64,000 nt of DNA from JBBQKG01 sp038326655 (GCA_038326655.1 JBBQKG010000016.1:1-64000), one strand, 5' to 3'; positions 51,609-60,067 are shown, counted from the stretch's first letter. Notes: a model not told the origin generated them from the letters alone. Translations and numbers: made by a program.

Positions 51609-52522
51609 GCGGCAAGCACGAGAACTTCGGCATCGAGGAAATCGAGCTCCACGGCCACCGGGTCGCCTACCGGTGTGCCGGCGACGGCCCCGTGCTGGTG
51701 CTGGTCCACGGCATCACCTCTACCTCCGCCACCTGGGAACGCGTGATGCCGGCGCTCGCAAAGCGCTTCACGGTGATCGCGCCGGACCTCCTCGGCCACG
51801 GCGGCTCGGCGAAGCCCAGGGGCGACTACTCGCTCGGCGCCTACGCCAGCGGCGTGCGCGACCTGCTGGTCGCGCTCGGCCACGAGCGGGCCACGTTCGT
51901 GGGGCATTCCCTCGGCGGCGGGGTCGCGATGCAGCTCGCCTACCAGTTCCCGGAGCGCTGCGAACGCCTGGTCCTGATCGACAGCGGCGGCCTCGGCACC
52001 GACCTCAACGTGCTGCTGCGCCTCGCCACGCTGCCGGGAGCCGAGTTCGTGCTGCCCCTGCTCGCCAGCGAGCGAGTGCTCGGCGCCGGTCGCGGCGTGG
52101 GCCGCTTGTTCGGCCGCCTGGGACTACGGGTCCGCACCGACATCGCGGAAATGGCGCGCGGGCACGCGTCGCTCGGGGAGCCCGACGCTCGCTCTGCATT
52201 CGTGCACACATTGCGCACGATCGTGGACCCGATCGGGCAGCGGGTCAACGCGAACGACCGGCTTTATCTCGCCGAGGAGGTGCCGTTCCTGATCATCTGG
52301 GGGCAGCGCGACAGCATCATCCCGGTCTCCCACGCGCACGGCGTCCACGAGCGAGTGCCGTCGAGCCGGCTGGAGATCTTCGAGACCGCGGGCCACTTCC
52401 CGCACGTCGACGAGCCGCAGCGCTTCATCGAGGTGTTGACCGACTTCATCGACACCACGGACCCCGCCGAAGTCGCGCCGGAGCGCTGGCGAGAGCTCCT
52501 GCGCCGAGGCGCCGCGAGCTAG
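51605..52522 (+). CDS. Alpha/beta hydrolase
   Basis: A 305-aa single-domain hydrolase. LVLVHGITSTSATWERVMPA forms the oxyanion region, DLLGHGGSAKPRGDYSLGAY follows, and the nucleophile Ser is in ATFVGHSLGGGVAMQLAYQF. The acid is in FLIIWGQRDSIIPVSHAH and the His in ETAGHFPHVDEP. This pattern is common to esterases, epoxide hydrolase-like and lipid hydrolases. The substrate is not readable. GTG start overlaps the greA stop (GTGA). Confidence 0.9.
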   Translation: MSGKHENFGIEEIELHGHRVAYRCAGDGPVLVLVHGITSTSATWERVMPALAKRFTVIAPDLLGHGGSAKPRGDYSLGAYASGVRDLLVALGHERATFVGHSLGGGVAMQLAYQFPERCERLVLIDSGGLGTDLNVLLRLATLPGAEFVLPLLASERVLGAGRGVGRLFGRLGLRVRTDIAEMARGHASLGEPDARSAFVHTLRTIVDPIGQRVNANDRLYLAEEVPFLIIWGQRDSIIPVSHAHGVHERVPSSRLEIFETAGHFPHVDEPQRFIEVLTDFIDTTDPAEVAPERWRELLRRGAAS

Positions 52523-52530
52523 TTCTCCAG

Positions 52531-53166
52531 CTAGTCCTCGCGCGGCGGGTGCTGAAACAGGATCCGCTTCAGCTCCGAGCGCGATTCGCCGCCGATGCGC
52601 ACGGCTGTGTTGAAGCCCTCCGCGCCGAGCTCTCCCGAATCGAGGCGCCGGCGCAGCTCGTTCAAGCTCGCGTGATCCTGCTCGCGCACCTCCTCGCGGG
52701 CCGTCTCGAGCAAGATCAGGTGCCGCGGCCGCTTGGCGCCGGCGGCCATGCGCACGTAGCGCTCACGCTCGTCTGGCTCCAGGCCCTCGGCCGCGACGAT
52801 CGCCGTTTCGTTTGCCTGCAGGCGCTTGAGGATCGCGGCGTCGAGCACCTCCGGTGCCCGCTGCTCGATCTCTTCGTCGCTGACCCGCCCGGCGAGCAGC
52901 GCGCGGACCTTGTCCAGCGAAAGCACCGACCGGTTGTCGAGCAGCCGCTCGGCGAAGCGGTTGCGCTCGTCCGCGGAGGGGGAGACGAGCACCAGCAGGC
53001 TCCCCGGCGAGTACCGCAGGTGGTCTGACGGACGGAGCACGCGGCAGCGGACGGAGACGTCGGGAGGTCGGCTCGGAGCGCCATCGCGGCGCGGACGGTC
53101 CGACGACCAGCCTCGGCGCTCGTCCTCGGAGATCTTCACGCTGCGCGTCGAAGGTTGTTCGGCCAT
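52531..53166 (-). CDS. Polynucleotide-kinase-like protein with a degenerate Walker A
   Basis: A 211-aa protein. The body resembles the predicted polynucleotide-kinase/AAA_33 group, in which a P-loop is followed by V-L-S-x-D-x-(V/L)-R-x-L-L-A-G; here VLSLDKVRALLAGRVSDEEI, AILKRLQANETAIVAAEGLE and RPRHLILLETAREEV match. At the P-loop the sequence is LVLVSPSADERNRFAERLLD, with neither the GxxGxGK pattern nor a Lys-Ser/Thr. ATP binding is therefore doubtful and it may be a non-catalytic relative. ATG 53166 has GAGG at 8 bases. Confidence 0.55.
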   Translation of the reverse strand: MAEQPSTRSVKISEDERRGWSSDRPRRDGAPSRPPDVSVRCRVLRPSDHLRYSPGSLLVLVSPSADERNRFAERLLDNRSVLSLDKVRALLAGRVSDEEIEQRAPEVLDAAILKRLQANETAIVAAEGLEPDERERYVRMAAGAKRPRHLILLETAREEVREQDHASLNELRRRLDSGELGAEGFNTAVRIGGESRSELKRILFQHPPRED

Positions 53167-53290
53167 GTCCATATCCTCGCAGCATCTTGGTGTACGCCGC
53201 ACTGACGGCGGGTATCCCACAACTCGACCCGATCGCAACTGCGGCGCACGGCGCAAGCCGGGCGGGCGTGGGGGCTGAAAGGAGGGCGCC

Positions 53291-53644
53291 ATGTCGAACG
53301 AGGATGGCGACCTCGCATCGCAGTCGGCCAACACGAGGCCATTCGAGATCAGGACCCGCCAGGAAGGCGAGCGGATCGTCGCCCACCTGATCGGAGAGCT
53401 CGACAGCAGGACCACGTTCCCGTTCCACCACCTGATCTCGATGGTGAATCGGGAGAGTGCCTCGGAACTGGTGCTGAACCTCGGGCGCCTGCGCTTCATC
53501 GACAAGGCGGGGCAACGGGAAGTCCTGCTTCTCTGGCAGCGGGCCGCCGCCGACGCATTCGACTTCAGGCTGGTTGGAGCCTCCGGCTACGTCCGGGAGT
53601 CCTTCCGGACGACGGGCGTGGACAAGGTCGTGGCGCTCGCCTGA
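53291..53644 (+). CDS. STAS-domain (anti-anti-sigma-like) protein without the usual Ser
   Basis: A 117-aa STAS protein (FEIRTRQEGERIVAHLIGEL, SASELVLNLGRLRFIDKAGQ, FRLVGASGYVRESFRTTGVD). In SpoIIAA/RsbV-type proteins the switch helix begins D-S-(S/T)-G and the Ser is phosphorylated; here it is IDKAGQ, with Lys in place of the Ser. It is therefore unlikely to be controlled by phosphorylation. GAAAGGAGGGCG gives a strong ribosome-binding site. No anti-sigma kinase is nearby. It overlaps the convergent patatin gene by 58 bases. Confidence 0.85.
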   Translation: MSNEDGDLASQSANTRPFEIRTRQEGERIVAHLIGELDSRTTFPFHHLISMVNRESASELVLNLGRLRFIDKAGQREVLLLWQRAAADAFDFRLVGASGYVRESFRTTGVDKVVALA

Positions 53645-54570
53645 GCGCCCGCACCTCCCAGCGCCCTGCCCTGAGCCAGCCCGGCGGCGATCACGTCGGC
53701 GCGTCGCCGAGCGTCCATCAGATTGGGGCCGATCGCTGCGCGTGAGCCCGCGTCTGGGGAGACGGTCCTGACGCGCGCGCCCCGCCGCTCGAGTGAGAGC
53801 GCCTCGACGGCGGCCAGCGAGCGCGACAGGAGGCCCAGCGCGCCGAACGGCGTCGTGATGTTGCGTCCCGTCCAGCCGGTCGGGTTCAGGCACAGGACGC
53901 GCGTTCCGTGGCGGGCCGGCGCGCGGTCCATGTTGGTCGGGCTCCAGACGCCGCCGTCGACGTAGCTGTGGCCGTCGACGGCGACCGGCCGGAATACGCC
54001 GGGAATCGCGCACGAGGCCTCGACCGCGACCCCGACCGACGCCGGCGGTGCGCCGGCCGTGCCGAACATCACCCGCCGACCGCTCTCGACCTCCACGGCA
54101 GACACGGAGAGACGGCCATCCCAGCTTGCCCCGGCCTCTTCGAGCTCTCGTCCGAGCCGCGCGAGCGAGCGGCGTCCGGCGGGCACTCGACTGAGTGCCG
54201 CCCGCCGCAGCAGCGCGCCCGCTCGCTCGGTGGCGCGCAACCCCGCCACCGCCAGCGGCGCCGCCGCGCCGCCGCCGGCGGCCAGCCCAAGCTCGAGCGC
54301 TCGCGTGAGGAGGGTCGGCTCGCCTGCCAGCTCGGAGGCGGCCACGGGCGGCTGCTCGGGCAGTTCGCCGAGCCGCGAGCGCGGATCGATGCCGGCGGCG
54401 AGCACCGCGGCGACGATCGAGCCCGCCGAGGTGCCGACGTAGCCGTCACATCCGCGCGCGTCGAAGCCGGCGCTGTCCTCCAGGCCAGCGATCACCGCGG
54501 TCATCCAGGCCTCGCCCAGGATCCCGCCGCCGCCGAGCACCAGCACGTGGGGAGCGTCGAAGCCGGCCAC
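53587..54570 (-). CDS. Patatin-like phospholipase (second)
   Basis: A 327-aa patatin. The oxyanion loop VLVLGGGGILGEAWMTAVIA, nucleophile elbow GYVGTSAGSIVAAVLAAG (GTSAG) and the dyad Asp in SYVDGGVWSPTNMDRAP are intact. It belongs to the group of short bacterial patatin-like proteins acting on acyl esters, and differs clearly from the patatin at 37390. The 3' end overlaps the STAS gene. A LuxR-type response regulator lies just upstream on the same strand, 15 bases away, so they may be cotranscribed from the PspC operon. Confidence 0.88.
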   Translation of the reverse strand: MAGFDAPHVLVLGGGGILGEAWMTAVIAGLEDSAGFDARGCDGYVGTSAGSIVAAVLAAGIDPRSRLGELPEQPPVAASELAGEPTLLTRALELGLAAGGGAAAPLAVAGLRATERAGALLRRAALSRVPAGRRSLARLGRELEEAGASWDGRLSVSAVEVESGRRVMFGTAGAPPASVGVAVEASCAIPGVFRPVAVDGHSYVDGGVWSPTNMDRAPARHGTRVLCLNPTGWTGRNITTPFGALGLLSRSLAAVEALSLERRGARVRTVSPDAGSRAAIGPNLMDARRRADVIAAGLAQGRALGGAGAQASATTLSTPVVRKDSRT

Positions 54571-54585
54571 GGGGGGATTCCTACC

Positions 54586-55236
54586 TCACTCCACCAGCCG
54601 CCGCTCCACCGCCCAGCGGCCGAGCTCGTGCCGGTTGGAGAGCTGCAGCTTGCGAAGCACCGCGCTGACGTGCGCCTCGACGGTCTTCGGGGAGATCTCG
54701 AGTCGCAGCGCGACCTCCTTGTAGAGGTAGCCGCGCGCGATCAGGCGCAAGACCTCGCGCTCGCGCATCGTCAGCAGGTCGAGCTCGGGATCGATCTCCG
54801 CCTCCGGGATCTCCCCGTGGAACGCGTCGAGCACGAAGCCCGCCAGCCGCGGCGAGAAGACGGCGTCGCCGTCGCGAACCCGTCCGATCGCGGCCGCGAG
54901 ATCCTCCCCGGAGATCGACTTGGTCACATAGCCCCGGGCGCCCGCGCGGATCACCGCGATCACGTCTTCTGCGGCGTCCGAGACCGACAGCGCGAGGAAT
55001 CGCTGCACGGGCCGCTCGCGTGCGACCTGCCGGATCACCTCGACTCCGCCGCCGCCGGGCATGTGGACGTCGAGCAGCACCACGTCGGGCTTCTCGCGGA
55101 GGATCGCCGCCACCGCGGCTTCGACGGCGCCCGCCTCGGCACGGACCTCGACGAGTCCCTCGAGCTCGGCGCGCACGCCGGCCCGGAACAGCTCGTGGTC
55201 GTCCACGATCACGACCGTCGACGGCGGCGGGCTCAC
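54586..55236 (-). CDS. NarL/LuxR-family response regulator
   Basis: A 216-aa regulator. The receiver domain has the acidic pair VVIVDDHELFRAGV, phospho-acceptor Asp in PDVVLLDVHMPGGGGVEV, Ser in ALSVSDAAEDV and Lys in GYVTKSIS. The LuxR-type helix-turn-helix is LTMREREVLRLIARGYLYKE…VALRLEISPKTVEAHVSAVL. It should be activated by phosphate from the histidine kinase whose stop its GTG or ATG overlaps (4 bases). Genes regulated are unknown, probably this operon and envelope functions. Confidence 0.93.
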   Translation of the reverse strand: MSPPPSTVVIVDDHELFRAGVRAELEGLVEVRAEAGAVEAAVAAILREKPDVVLLDVHMPGGGGVEVIRQVARERPVQRFLALSVSDAAEDVIAVIRAGARGYVTKSISGEDLAAAIGRVRDGDAVFSPRLAGFVLDAFHGEIPEAEIDPELDLLTMREREVLRLIARGYLYKEVALRLEISPKTVEAHVSAVLRKLQLSNRHELGRWAVERRLVE

Positions 55237-56318
55237 CGGCGCTCCCTTTCACCTGCCGCTTGGTCACGGCTGATCGACAGTCCCACCTCGGTGCCACCTC
55301 CGGGAATCGAGCGGACCTCCGCTTGCCCGCCGGCGCGCTCCATTCTCCCCACGATCGACTCCCGCACGCCGCGGCGGTCACGGGGCACGGCGGCGAGCTC
55401 GAACCCAGGCCCGCGATCACGGACGAAGGTCTCGATCGCCGTGTCCTCGACCTCTTCCGCTGCAGCGCGCAGAGTCGCGGCAAAGCTGCCCTCGGTGGTC
55501 CGGTTGCCGTCCCCGGCAAGCCATTCGCGCAGCTCGCGTTCCTGGCGGCGGGCGAGCGCCGCAACCTCGCGCGGGTCCCCGGCGCGCTTCTGCATCAGCG
55601 TGAGCGTCTGAAGCACGGAGTCATGGAGGTGGGCGGCAAGCTCGGCGCGCTCCTGGGAGCGGATCCGCTCCGCCCGCTCGACCGCGAGGTTACGCCCGAG
55701 CCGCCACAGGAACGGGGCCAGGATGAGGCTCAGCGCGACCACCACCACGACCGCGGTGAGCGCCGCGTCACGCAGGCCGCCGAGGATGTGGTTAGAGGAG
55801 AGGAAGAGCAGCGCCGCGCCGATCACCAGCAGCACGCCGAAGACGCCGCGGTAGAGGTCGGCCACCCGCGAGGGTGCGCGTGGGGCCGGTGGCACGGACT
55901 CAGCTTCGATGCCGGTCGCCCGGGAGCGCTGCCAGAGCGCCGCGGCGCCGAACGCAGCCAGCACGAGCGGCCAGACCAGCGCATCACTCCACCAGATGCC
56001 GAGCTCCCGGAAGGCCAACAGGGCCGACAGCGTGAGCAGCGCGACGCCGGTCGCGGCGCGCCAGCCGCCACGAACCGAGGGGAGTCGCACGGGTCCGGCC
56101 GCCCGGGTCGATGGTCCGTCGGCCGGCGTAAGCGCGACCCAGGCGACGACATACGCGAGCAGCACCAGCCCACCGCTTGCGACCGCCGCGATCACGAAGG
56201 CGATGCGCAGCGCCACGACGTCGATGCCGGTCCGCGCTGCGATCCCGGCGATCACTCCGGCCACCAGTCCACGCCTCGTGTCGCGGCGAAGCCGGGAAGG
56301 TCCGGTGGCGGTGCTCAT
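55233..56318 (-). CDS. PspC-domain sensor histidine kinase lacking the N-box
   Basis: A 361-aa NarX/LiaS-type kinase. The N-terminus has a PspC domain (GLVAGVIAGIAARTGIDVVA) and five to six membrane spans (LVLLAYVVAWVALTP onward). The HisKA_3 phospho-acceptor is ERAELAAHLHDSVLQTLTLM (His232). After AATLRAAAEEVED (near residue 292) the sequence passes directly to AIETFVRDRGPGFELAAVPR (G1 box) and GGTEVGLSIS (G2). The roughly 45-50 residues that normally carry the N-box (E-A-x-x-N-x-x-K-H-S) are missing. Kinase activity is therefore doubtful. ATG 56318 lies just after the preceding gene's stop. Confidence 0.88.
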   Translation of the reverse strand: MSTATGPSRLRRDTRRGLVAGVIAGIAARTGIDVVALRIAFVIAAVASGGLVLLAYVVAWVALTPADGPSTRAAGPVRLPSVRGGWRAATGVALLTLSALLAFRELGIWWSDALVWPLVLAAFGAAALWQRSRATGIEAESVPPAPRAPSRVADLYRGVFGVLLVIGAALLFLSSNHILGGLRDAALTAVVVVVALSLILAPFLWRLGRNLAVERAERIRSQERAELAAHLHDSVLQTLTLMQKRAGDPREVAALARRQERELREWLAGDGNRTTEGSFAATLRAAAEEVEDTAIETFVRDRGPGFELAAVPRDRRGVRESIVGRMERAGGQAEVRSIPGGGTEVGLSISRDQAAGERERR

Positions 56319-56319
56319 C

Positions 56320-56511
56320 TCATCGATCGTGACGCTTCGTGCCGCCATCCACGAGCCCGCTCACGAAGAAGATCGCGCCGGCCGCCGCGGTGAGCGCGAC
56401 CGCAACCCAGCCGAGGGAGACATCGAGCGCGCCGGCCGAGTCGAGCAGCACCAGCGCTCCGAGGGCGGCGGTCGCCGCCCCCGAGACAAGCGATACGAGG
56501 TCCACCCTCAT
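56320..56511 (-). CDS. Small two-span membrane protein
   Basis: A 63-aa protein with two hydrophobic segments (LVSLVSGAATAALGALVLLD and GWVAVALTAAAGAIFFVSGL) and a basic tail (GGTKRHDR). ATG overlaps the stop of the PspC/LiaF-like gene, and its own stop is directly before the histidine kinase start, so it is embedded in the operon. No named family. It probably sits in the same membrane complex. Confidence 0.75.
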   Translation of the reverse strand: MRVDLVSLVSGAATAALGALVLLDSAGALDVSLGWVAVALTAAAGAIFFVSGLVDGGTKRHDR

Positions 56512-57476
56512 CCCGCGGCGCACGCAGCCGCCTCCGCCGCGCGCAGTGGTGCAGTGTCCTTGTGAAAGCGTCCCGGGCCGTAACCGGGATTGTCCACGTC
56601 CGCGGTGTCGCTGTTGATCACCCGAAGCTGGCCTGCGTCGACCCGTGCCTCGATCTGGAGCCGCGGCACCGCGTTCGAGCCGGCTCCGACCGATTGGTCG
56701 ACGTCGAACCCGTCGCCTCGTTCGCCGGCGATCTCGCTCTCGCCTGCACGGATGTGGCTCGAGCCGACGACGCACACGCTCGCGGGAACGAAGACGTTCG
56801 CCTGGCCGGCGCCGAGGTCGACGTTCAGATGGAGCACGCGTGCCCGGCTCCAGTCGAGGTCGCGCAGGTCCACGACGAGGTTTCCCACGCCGAGCCTGTA
56901 CCCGCCGGCCGGGATCGCCCCCGCCGACAGCGGGTGGTACTCGCGGTCACCGATTCCACCGCGGAAGTCGAAATCGGCGGCCGCTGCGACGCTCGCGCCG
57001 AGCACCAGCGCCATCACCGGGAGGATCGGCCACCGCACGCCGCCGCGAAAGGCCACGAGCACCAGCAGCGCCCCGATCAGGATGATCCCGATCCCGACCG
57101 GAACGCCCCAGCCGATCGCGACCGCGAAGGCGGCGCCGCCGGCGAGTGCGACCAGCCCGGACAGGGCGAGCGCCACGACCACAGCCAGGCCCAGCGCTCG
57201 CCACAAGCCCATCGTGTGCAGGCGCTCGCCCAGTCGCTGCGCCCGGTCGGGCTCGCCGTCCGTCCCGACGAAGATCGCCAGCAGCACGTAGGCGAGCGCT
57301 CCGAGCCCGCCGAAGAAGACGGACAGCACGAAACCGATCCGGAAGATCACCGGGTCGACGCCGAAGTAGCGGCCGAGTCCGCCGGCGACGCCGAGCAGCA
57401 CCCGATCGCTCGAGGACCGCCGCAGCCGCCGCTGGTCTTGTCCGGGTTGTTCGATCCTGGGAGTGTCGTCGGTCAT
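56508..57476 (-). CDS. PspC-domain membrane protein with LiaF-like C-terminal region
   Basis: A 322-aa protein. The N-terminal PspC domain reads RRSSSDRVLLGVAGGLGRYF…GVDPVIFRIGFVLSVFFG. Four further hydrophobic segments follow (LGLAVVVALALSGLVALAGG, PVGIGIILIGALLVLVAFRG). The C-terminal beta-rich part (LGVGNLVVDLRDLDWSRARV, NVDLGAGQANVFVPASVCVV) matches the DUF2154/LiaF-type domain, which inhibits a partner kinase or senses envelope stress. AGGAGGC precedes the ATG. It is first in a four-gene operon with a small membrane protein, a PspC kinase and a response regulator. Confidence 0.88.
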   Translation of the reverse strand: MTDDTPRIEQPGQDQRRLRRSSSDRVLLGVAGGLGRYFGVDPVIFRIGFVLSVFFGGLGALAYVLLAIFVGTDGEPDRAQRLGERLHTMGLWRALGLAVVVALALSGLVALAGGAAFAVAIGWGVPVGIGIILIGALLVLVAFRGGVRWPILPVMALVLGASVAAAADFDFRGGIGDREYHPLSAGAIPAGGYRLGVGNLVVDLRDLDWSRARVLHLNVDLGAGQANVFVPASVCVVGSSHIRAGESEIAGERGDGFDVDQSVGAGSNAVPRLQIEARVDAGQLRVINSDTADVDNPGYGPGRFHKDTAPLRAAEAAACAAG

Positions 57477-57594
57477 CGGGAATGCCTCCTGTGATGGGTG
57501 TTTGGCGTGCATCCCCAGGCTCTCAGCGGGCCTCGCTTCCGTCTATTGGGGATGTCCCTCGGCCACCCCCGGTGTTCCCCGGGTCCTTCCCGTG

Positions 57595-57664
57595 TATAAG
57601 TTGCCTACCAACACGGCCTCGAGTGAGGTCGTGACAACGTTGTAAGCAACCAACGGAGGTCGAA
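57595..57664 (+). promoter_or_regulatory. Promoter and structured leader of the cold-shock gene
   Basis: TATAAG (57595-57600) is a good -10, giving a leader of about 58 bases. The leader holds a small hairpin GGCCTC-GAGT-GAGGTC (57615-57630), the palindrome ACAACGTTGT (57634-57643), and an ACGGAGG ribosome-binding site 7 bases before the GTG. Cold-shock genes are often regulated by leader RNA structure, which would fit here. Confidence 0.5.
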
Positions 57665-57868
57665 GTGCCAACAGGAACCGTGAAGTGGTTCAACGACGAC
57701 AAGGGCTTCGGCTTCATCACGCCGGAAGACGGAGGCAAGGACCTCTTCGTCCACCAGTCCAACATCCAGGGCGAAGGCTTTCGGTCGCTCAACGAGGGAG
57801 CCAGCGTGTCCTTCGATGTCGAGGCCGGAGACAAGGGCCCCAAGGCCGTCAACGTCGAGAAGCTGTAG
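57665..57868 (+). CDS. csp: Cold-shock protein, CspA family
   Basis: A 67-aa OB-fold nucleic-acid chaperone. RNP1 is KGFGFITPEDGG and RNP2 is DLFVHQSNI, with TGTVKWFNDD at the N-terminus and KGPKAVNVEKL at the end. It binds single-stranded RNA and melts secondary structure, aiding translation in the cold or during growth. GTG start with ACGGAGG. A decayed C-terminal fragment of another copy is at 11794-11895. Confidence 0.96.
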   Translation: MPTGTVKWFNDDKGFGFITPEDGGKDLFVHQSNIQGEGFRSLNEGASVSFDVEAGDKGPKAVNVEKL

Positions 57869-58001
57869 TCGCACCCGTCGCCTCCTAGAGCCGGGTCTCA
57901 GTTCACGCCGCGATATCACCGGCGCCCGCGTCGGCGATATCGGGCTGCGAAACTGCGGACCCGGCAGATCATGTGTGCCGGACGGCGCGTGCCGACCGGG
58001 A

Positions 58002-58007
58002 TAGGCT
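58002..58007 (+). promoter_or_regulatory. -10 box (TAGGCT) of a leaderless transcript
   Basis: TAGGCT, then GGAGGC (6 bases), then the GTG at 58014. The GGAGG is too close to the start to serve as an ordinary Shine-Dalgarno site. Confidence 0.45.
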
Positions 58008-58013
58008 GGAGGC

Positions 58014-58634
58014 GTGACGCCGGTTGACCCCCAGCTGCACGATCGGTTCTTCTTGAGCCAGCGCATCCGGCCGATCGTCAACCAGTACGAGGTCTCGACA
58101 CTCGGCGCCGACGGGAAGTCCGCCGGCGAGGAGGTCTGCTTCGTCGAGCAGAAGCGCATGAAGCTGAAGGAGGACCTGCGCGCTTTCACGAACGACTCGA
58201 AGACCTCCGAGGTATTCCGGATCAAGGCGCAGCAGGTGTGGGATCCGCGGGCCCGCTACGACGTCAGCGATGCCCATGGGCAACCCGTCGGCAAGCTGGG
58301 CAAGGTGTTCGGCAAGTCGCTGCTGCGCTCGACGTGGCGCATCTACGACACGGAGGGGAACGAGATCGCCTGGGCGCGCGAACGCAGCATGTTGGTGGCG
58401 CTCTTTCGCAGGCTGATCGGATTCGTCCCTTACGTCGGGGACTTTGCCGACTGGTTGCCGATCCCCTACCACTTCGACTACTTCATCGGGGATGAGCGGA
58501 TCGGCGGCCTGCAGCGGATCCTCGGCGTGCGCGACCGCTACCGCCTCGACGTGTCCGGCGACGCCGGACACGCGATCGACCGCCGCGTAGTGCTGGCCCT
58601 GGCCGTCGGCATGGACGCGCTTCAGGCGCGCTAG
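58014..58634 (+). CDS. LURP-one-related (tubby/scramblase-like) protein
   Basis: A 206-aa beta-barrel protein. HDRFFLSQRIRPIVNQYEVS, VCFVEQKRMKLKEDLRAFTN, the QVWDPRARYDVSDAHGQPVG strand and STWRIYDTEGNEIAWARERS match the LURP-one/scramblase superfamily, a 12-strand barrel around a central helix. Bacterial members are uncharacterised; membrane-lipid association is a guess from the plant and animal relatives. The next gene begins 9 bases later, so the two are probably cotranscribed. Confidence 0.75.
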   Translation: MTPVDPQLHDRFFLSQRIRPIVNQYEVSTLGADGKSAGEEVCFVEQKRMKLKEDLRAFTNDSKTSEVFRIKAQQVWDPRARYDVSDAHGQPVGKLGKVFGKSLLRSTWRIYDTEGNEIAWARERSMLVALFRRLIGFVPYVGDFADWLPIPYHFDYFIGDERIGGLQRILGVRDRYRLDVSGDAGHAIDRRVVLALAVGMDALQAR

Positions 58635-58643
58635 GAGACCTGG

Positions 58644-59099
58644 GTGCAGACCACCGTTGAAGCGCGCCGCCAGCTGCTCGACACTCTCGCGGCGGCGACC
58701 GACGACATCGGTGTCGCGCTCGCAGCGCTCGGCGCAGCCTACGAGCAGCTCGACGAGTCTCACGCGGACGAGCTCGAGGCAGAGCTCTTCCGGCCGGTCC
58801 AGCTCGCCTTCGGCCGGGCAAGGCGCACACACGCCGGATTCGCCGAACGTCACGGGCTGCCGAGCCGCGAGTTCGAATCACGACCCCAGGGCCTGGCGTC
58901 GATCGGCGCGAAGGGCTTCATCGAAGCAGCGGTGGTCGCGGTCGGCCAGGCCGACAGCGCCCTCGCCACGCTGCAGGATTCGCTGCTGCCCATCGAGGTC
59001 GGCGACGCCGAGCTGCGTGCGGCACTGGCGGAGCTGCGCGAGCTGGTCGGCGGCACCGCCCGCCGGGCTCGCGAGGTCGTGCGAACCATCGGGCGCTAG
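58644..59099 (+). CDS. Helical protein of unknown function
   Basis: A 151-aa, Ala/Leu/Glu-rich, all-helical protein (MQTTVEARRQLLDTLAAATD, AQLDSL-type helices through LAELRELVGGTARRAREVVR). No membrane span, Cys or known motif. It follows the LURP-one-like gene closely on the same strand. It looks like a four-helix bundle. I do not recognise a family. Confidence 0.75.
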   Translation: MQTTVEARRQLLDTLAAATDDIGVALAALGAAYEQLDESHADELEAELFRPVQLAFGRARRTHAGFAERHGLPSREFESRPQGLASIGAKGFIEAAVVAVGQADSALATLQDSLLPIEVGDAELRAALAELRELVGGTARRAREVVRTIGR

Positions 59100-59122
59100 C
59101 CGGGCGGGCTCATGGCAGTGAG

Positions 59123-60067
59123 GTGGCGCAGCAGTCGCGACTTGCAGCGGGACCATTCGCCGGACTTCGAACCCTCCCTCCCGCCGTGATCATCGGAATC
59201 GGGCTAGCGCTGGCTTCGGCGCTTGCGACGAATGTCGCCTTCCTGCTCAAGCAACGCGGTGCGGTCCTGGCACCGCCGGTCAGCGCGGCGCACCCCCTGC
59301 GAAGCGCCGCCGGCTTGTTCTCGTCCAAGTGGTTCGCGGTGGGCTGGGCGGTGGCGGTCGGTGCCTGGGCGCTTCACGTCGGCGCGCTCGCGCTTGCGCA
59401 ATTGTCGAGCGTTCAGGCCGTGCTCGCGGGCGGCTTGGTCTTCCTCGCCGTGCTCGCCGAGCGCTACTTCGGCTTTCACCTCGGTCGCCGGCAATGGATC
59501 GGCGTGATCGTGACGGCAGTAGGCCTTGCGGTGATCGCGTTGACGGGGGGTTCGCAGGCGGGCGACAGCGGGGGCTATGCGCTGGCGGCGTTGATCACAG
59601 TCGAGTGCGCTGTCTTTGCCCTTGCTGTCGCGCTCGCCGTGATCTCCACTCACCGGCGCATTCTTCAAGCGACGGAGGGCCTGTTGCTCGGCGCCGCCGC
59701 CGGCGCGCTGTTCGGTGTCTCCGACATCGCGATCAAGTACCTCAGTCACGCGGCTCACGGTGGCGTGCTCGAGTTGGTCAGCCCGTGGACCTTTGCGGCC
59801 CTGGCCGCGTCCGTGATCGCGTTCTATGCCTCGGCCCGTGGCCTGCAGCTCGGCCCGGGGGTCGAGGTCATCGCGATCACCTCGATCGCGGCCAACCTGA
59901 CGGCGATCGTCGGGGGCATTCTCGTCTTTCGTGACCCGGTCGGGACCGGCGCGGTCGCGATCACGGGACGGCTGATCGCGTTCTGCCTCGTGGTCGCCGG
60001 CGCCGCGCTGATGCCCGCTCCGATGCGAGCTGCCCGTGTGCACGATGAGGCGCCGCTGATAGGCTGA
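59123..60067 (+). CDS. Drug/metabolite transporter-like membrane protein
   Basis: A 314-aa protein with nine to ten hydrophobic spans in EamA-type order (PAVIIGIGLALASALATNVA, WAVAVGAWALHVGALALAQL, AVLAGGLVFLAVLAERYFGF, VEVIAITSIAANLTAIVGGI). It resembles the magnesium-transporter NIPA/EamA-like group in which the protein starts with a short periplasmic lead. Substrate unknown. GTG at 59123 is taken; GTG at 59186 (VIIGIG) would remove a poorly hydrophobic lead. Confidence 0.8.
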   Translation: MAQQSRLAAGPFAGLRTLPPAVIIGIGLALASALATNVAFLLKQRGAVLAPPVSAAHPLRSAAGLFSSKWFAVGWAVAVGAWALHVGALALAQLSSVQAVLAGGLVFLAVLAERYFGFHLGRRQWIGVIVTAVGLAVIALTGGSQAGDSGGYALAALITVECAVFALAVALAVISTHRRILQATEGLLLGAAAGALFGVSDIAIKYLSHAAHGGVLELVSPWTFAALAASVIAFYASARGLQLGPGVEVIAITSIAANLTAIVGGILVFRDPVGTGAVAITGRLIAFCLVVAGAALMPAPMRAARVHDEAPLIG

